Assembly (NCBI RefSeq): GCF_014653115.1
Contig: NZ_BNAD01000001.1
Span: 1-64,000, forward strand
DNA: 64,000 nt
Reading direction: 5' to 3'
Origin: Nocardioides flavus (ex Wang et al. 2016)
GTDB lineage: Bacteria; Actinomycetota; Actinomycetes; Propionibacteriales; Nocardioidaceae
Below are positions 62,979 through 64,000 of the stretch, in pieces. Position 1 is the first letter of the stretch. Each line of letters begins with the position of its first letter. Below the pieces are notes generated by a model, which was not told where the DNA came from, did not search any database, and was given only the letters and a program-made list of their open reading frames with translations. The position numbers and the translations under genes were made by a program.

Positions 62979-63836
62979 ATGGACGAGCACCGGGAGGGCC
63001 GGGCGGCGCCGGTCGCCGCGCGCGTCCACCTCGCCCATGCCGTCGTGCAGAAGCTCGCCGACGACCGCGCCGTCGACGTGCTCCACCTCAAGGGTCCGGC
63101 GGTCCTGCCGGGGCTGCGGGCTGAGGGTCGCCAGTCGAGCGACGTCGACGTCCTCGTGCGCCCGAGCCACCTGCCGCGGCTCGTCGAGGCGCTCGAGTCG
63201 GTCGGCTTCGAGCAGCGCACCCACTTCGAGACGGGCTCGGTGTTCGCCCACGCGGCCAACTGGTGGCACGACGACTGGGGCTGGGTCGACGTCCACACGA
63301 GCTGGCCCGGGGTCGGGCTCGACGCCGAGGCCGCCTTCGACGTCCTGCGGCGCGACCGCGTGTGGCGCGAGATCGCCCACTGGGGCTGCCCGGTGCCCGA
63401 CCGGACAGCACAGCGGCTGATCCTCGTCCTGCACGCCGCACGATCGCGGGGCGACGGCGACGTGGACCGGGCGTGGACCGCGGCCACCGCGGACGAGCAG
63501 ACCGCGGTCCGCGCGCTGGCCGCCGAGCTGGACGCCGAGGTGGCCCTCTCCGCCGGGATCGGCGAGCTCGAGCTGTACCGCCACCACCCCTCGTACCGGC
63601 TGTGGCGCCACTACAGCGAGGGGGGCAGCCGCCTCGACGAGTGGCGAGCCCGGATGACGGCGGCGACGACGCTGCGCGCCAAGGCCGGCCTGGTGGCGGC
63701 GGCCCTCCGGGTCAACCGGGACCACCTCCGCATGGAGCTCGGCCGCGCGCCCACGCGCGAGGAGGTCCGGGCTCGTCAGCGGCTGCGCGTGCGACGCGCG
63801 GCGAACGAGCTCGTCGGTCGGGTGCGCCACGGATGA
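62979..63836 (+). CDS. Nucleotidyltransferase family protein (NTP_transf_5-like)
   Basis: A 285-residue protein with HLKGPAVLPGLRAEGRQSSD then VDVLVRPSHLPRL near 36-65, the pattern of the minimal nucleotidyltransferase family found in polysaccharide gene clusters (D-x-D in SDVDVLV). HAANWWHDDWGWVDVHTSWP is also typical. The substrate is unknown. The start at ATG 62979 follows a divergent gap of 72 bases from the Wzc-like gene. Its stop overlaps the start of the following gene by ATGA. Confidence 0.82.
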   Translation: MDEHREGRAAPVAARVHLAHAVVQKLADDRAVDVLHLKGPAVLPGLRAEGRQSSDVDVLVRPSHLPRLVEALESVGFEQRTHFETGSVFAHAANWWHDDWGWVDVHTSWPGVGLDAEAAFDVLRRDRVWREIAHWGCPVPDRTAQRLILVLHAARSRGDGDVDRAWTAATADEQTAVRALAAELDAEVALSAGIGELELYRHHPSYRLWRHYSEGGSRLDEWRARMTAATTLRAKAGLVAAALRVNRDHLRMELGRAPTREEVRARQRLRVRRAANELVGRVRHG

Positions 63837-64000
63837 CCTTCACCTACCGCATCGCCGATGACGTCGCCTGGGTGAGCCTCGAGCACCTCGACGTGGGCGG
63901 CGAGCCGACGGCGTACCTCACCCGGGTGCCCAAGGGCCTGCCGATCATGCTCGAGGGCTCCGGCTGCCTGGTCTGGCTCGCCCTCGCCGAGGGCGGCACG
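63833..64000 (+). CDS. PqqD-like protein, cut by window end
   Basis: The first 56 residues are present: MTFTYRIADDVAWVSLEHLD, then AYLTRVPKGLPIMLEGSGCL and VWLALAEGGT. This fits the PqqD fold, a small chaperone-like domain that binds peptides or sugars in biosynthetic clusters. PqqD, nucleotidyltransferase and HPr-kinase-like genes often occur together in exopolysaccharide loci. The gene continues past 64,000. Confidence 0.7.
   Translation, partial: MTFTYRIADDVAWVSLEHLDVGGEPTAYLTRVPKGLPIMLEGSGCLVWLALAEGGT

Overview
The window reads as chromosomal DNA of a high-GC actinobacterium, most likely Nocardioides or another member of the Nocardioidaceae. Signs for this are a GC content near 70 percent, many GTG starts, a MshC-type cysteine ligase, an IdeR-type iron regulator, LCP and MscL genes of actinobacterial type, and a REP-like element with the GGTTGAGG / TTTCGA words that I remember from that family. 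The genus is inferred, not proven. I found no insertion sequence, integrase, prophage or CRISPR array.

1-8 kb: a membrane-anchored penicillin acylase homologue, an FmdB-type zinc ribbon protein, a SAF-domain protein, mscL, an LCP cell-wall ligase overlapping a tiny conserved-looking gene, and a divergent MerR / SulP pair with a near-perfect operator palindrome between them. A tRNA-Arg(CCU) follows at 7.94 kb.

8-33.6 kb: housekeeping and accessory genes: XRE regulator, VWA surface protein, Ser/Thr kinase, a saccharopine-dehydrogenase-like reductase, a secreted beta-propeller protein, a DUF2277-sirtuin pair, IdeR, a hotdog protein, a GH13 alpha-glucosidase, an MFS-MarR operon with a perfect 21-bp palindrome, PdxH, citrate synthase, an M15/LAS-like secreted peptidase, a DCC protein, a GNAT gene with a start problem, SerC, topoisomerase IB, an M4 peptidase with an emfourin-like C-terminus, TypA, a MshC-like ligase and a DUF2384-like orphan. 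The only gene-free stretch above 300 bases is 21,533-22,088. It holds a micro-ORF with an almost perfect Shine-Dalgarno, a three-way-junction fold and a repeat hairpin.

33.6-42.4 kb: a large secreted metzincin protease next to a sensor kinase / response regulator pair, a small membrane protein, an MFS exporter and a MauE-thioredoxin fusion.

42.4-64 kb: a surface polysaccharide locus. It has at least nine glycosyltransferase-type genes, a PglK-like ABC exporter, a Wzy/O-antigen-ligase-like protein, the initiating sugar-phosphate transferase, a Wzc-like chain-length kinase, and NeuA- and NeuB-type genes for a nonulosonic (sialic-acid-like) sugar. The NeuB-type protein is a four-module fusion (CBS pair, NeuB, SAF, TIM barrel). 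A segment at about 43.6-48.9 kb has clearly lower GC and looks acquired. The window ends in a nucleotidyltransferase-PqqD pair that continues past the edge. Together the genes suggest lipid-linked assembly of a nonulosonic-acid glycan, export or flipping, polymerisation and chain-length control. The enzymes that make the precursor sugar are not in the window.
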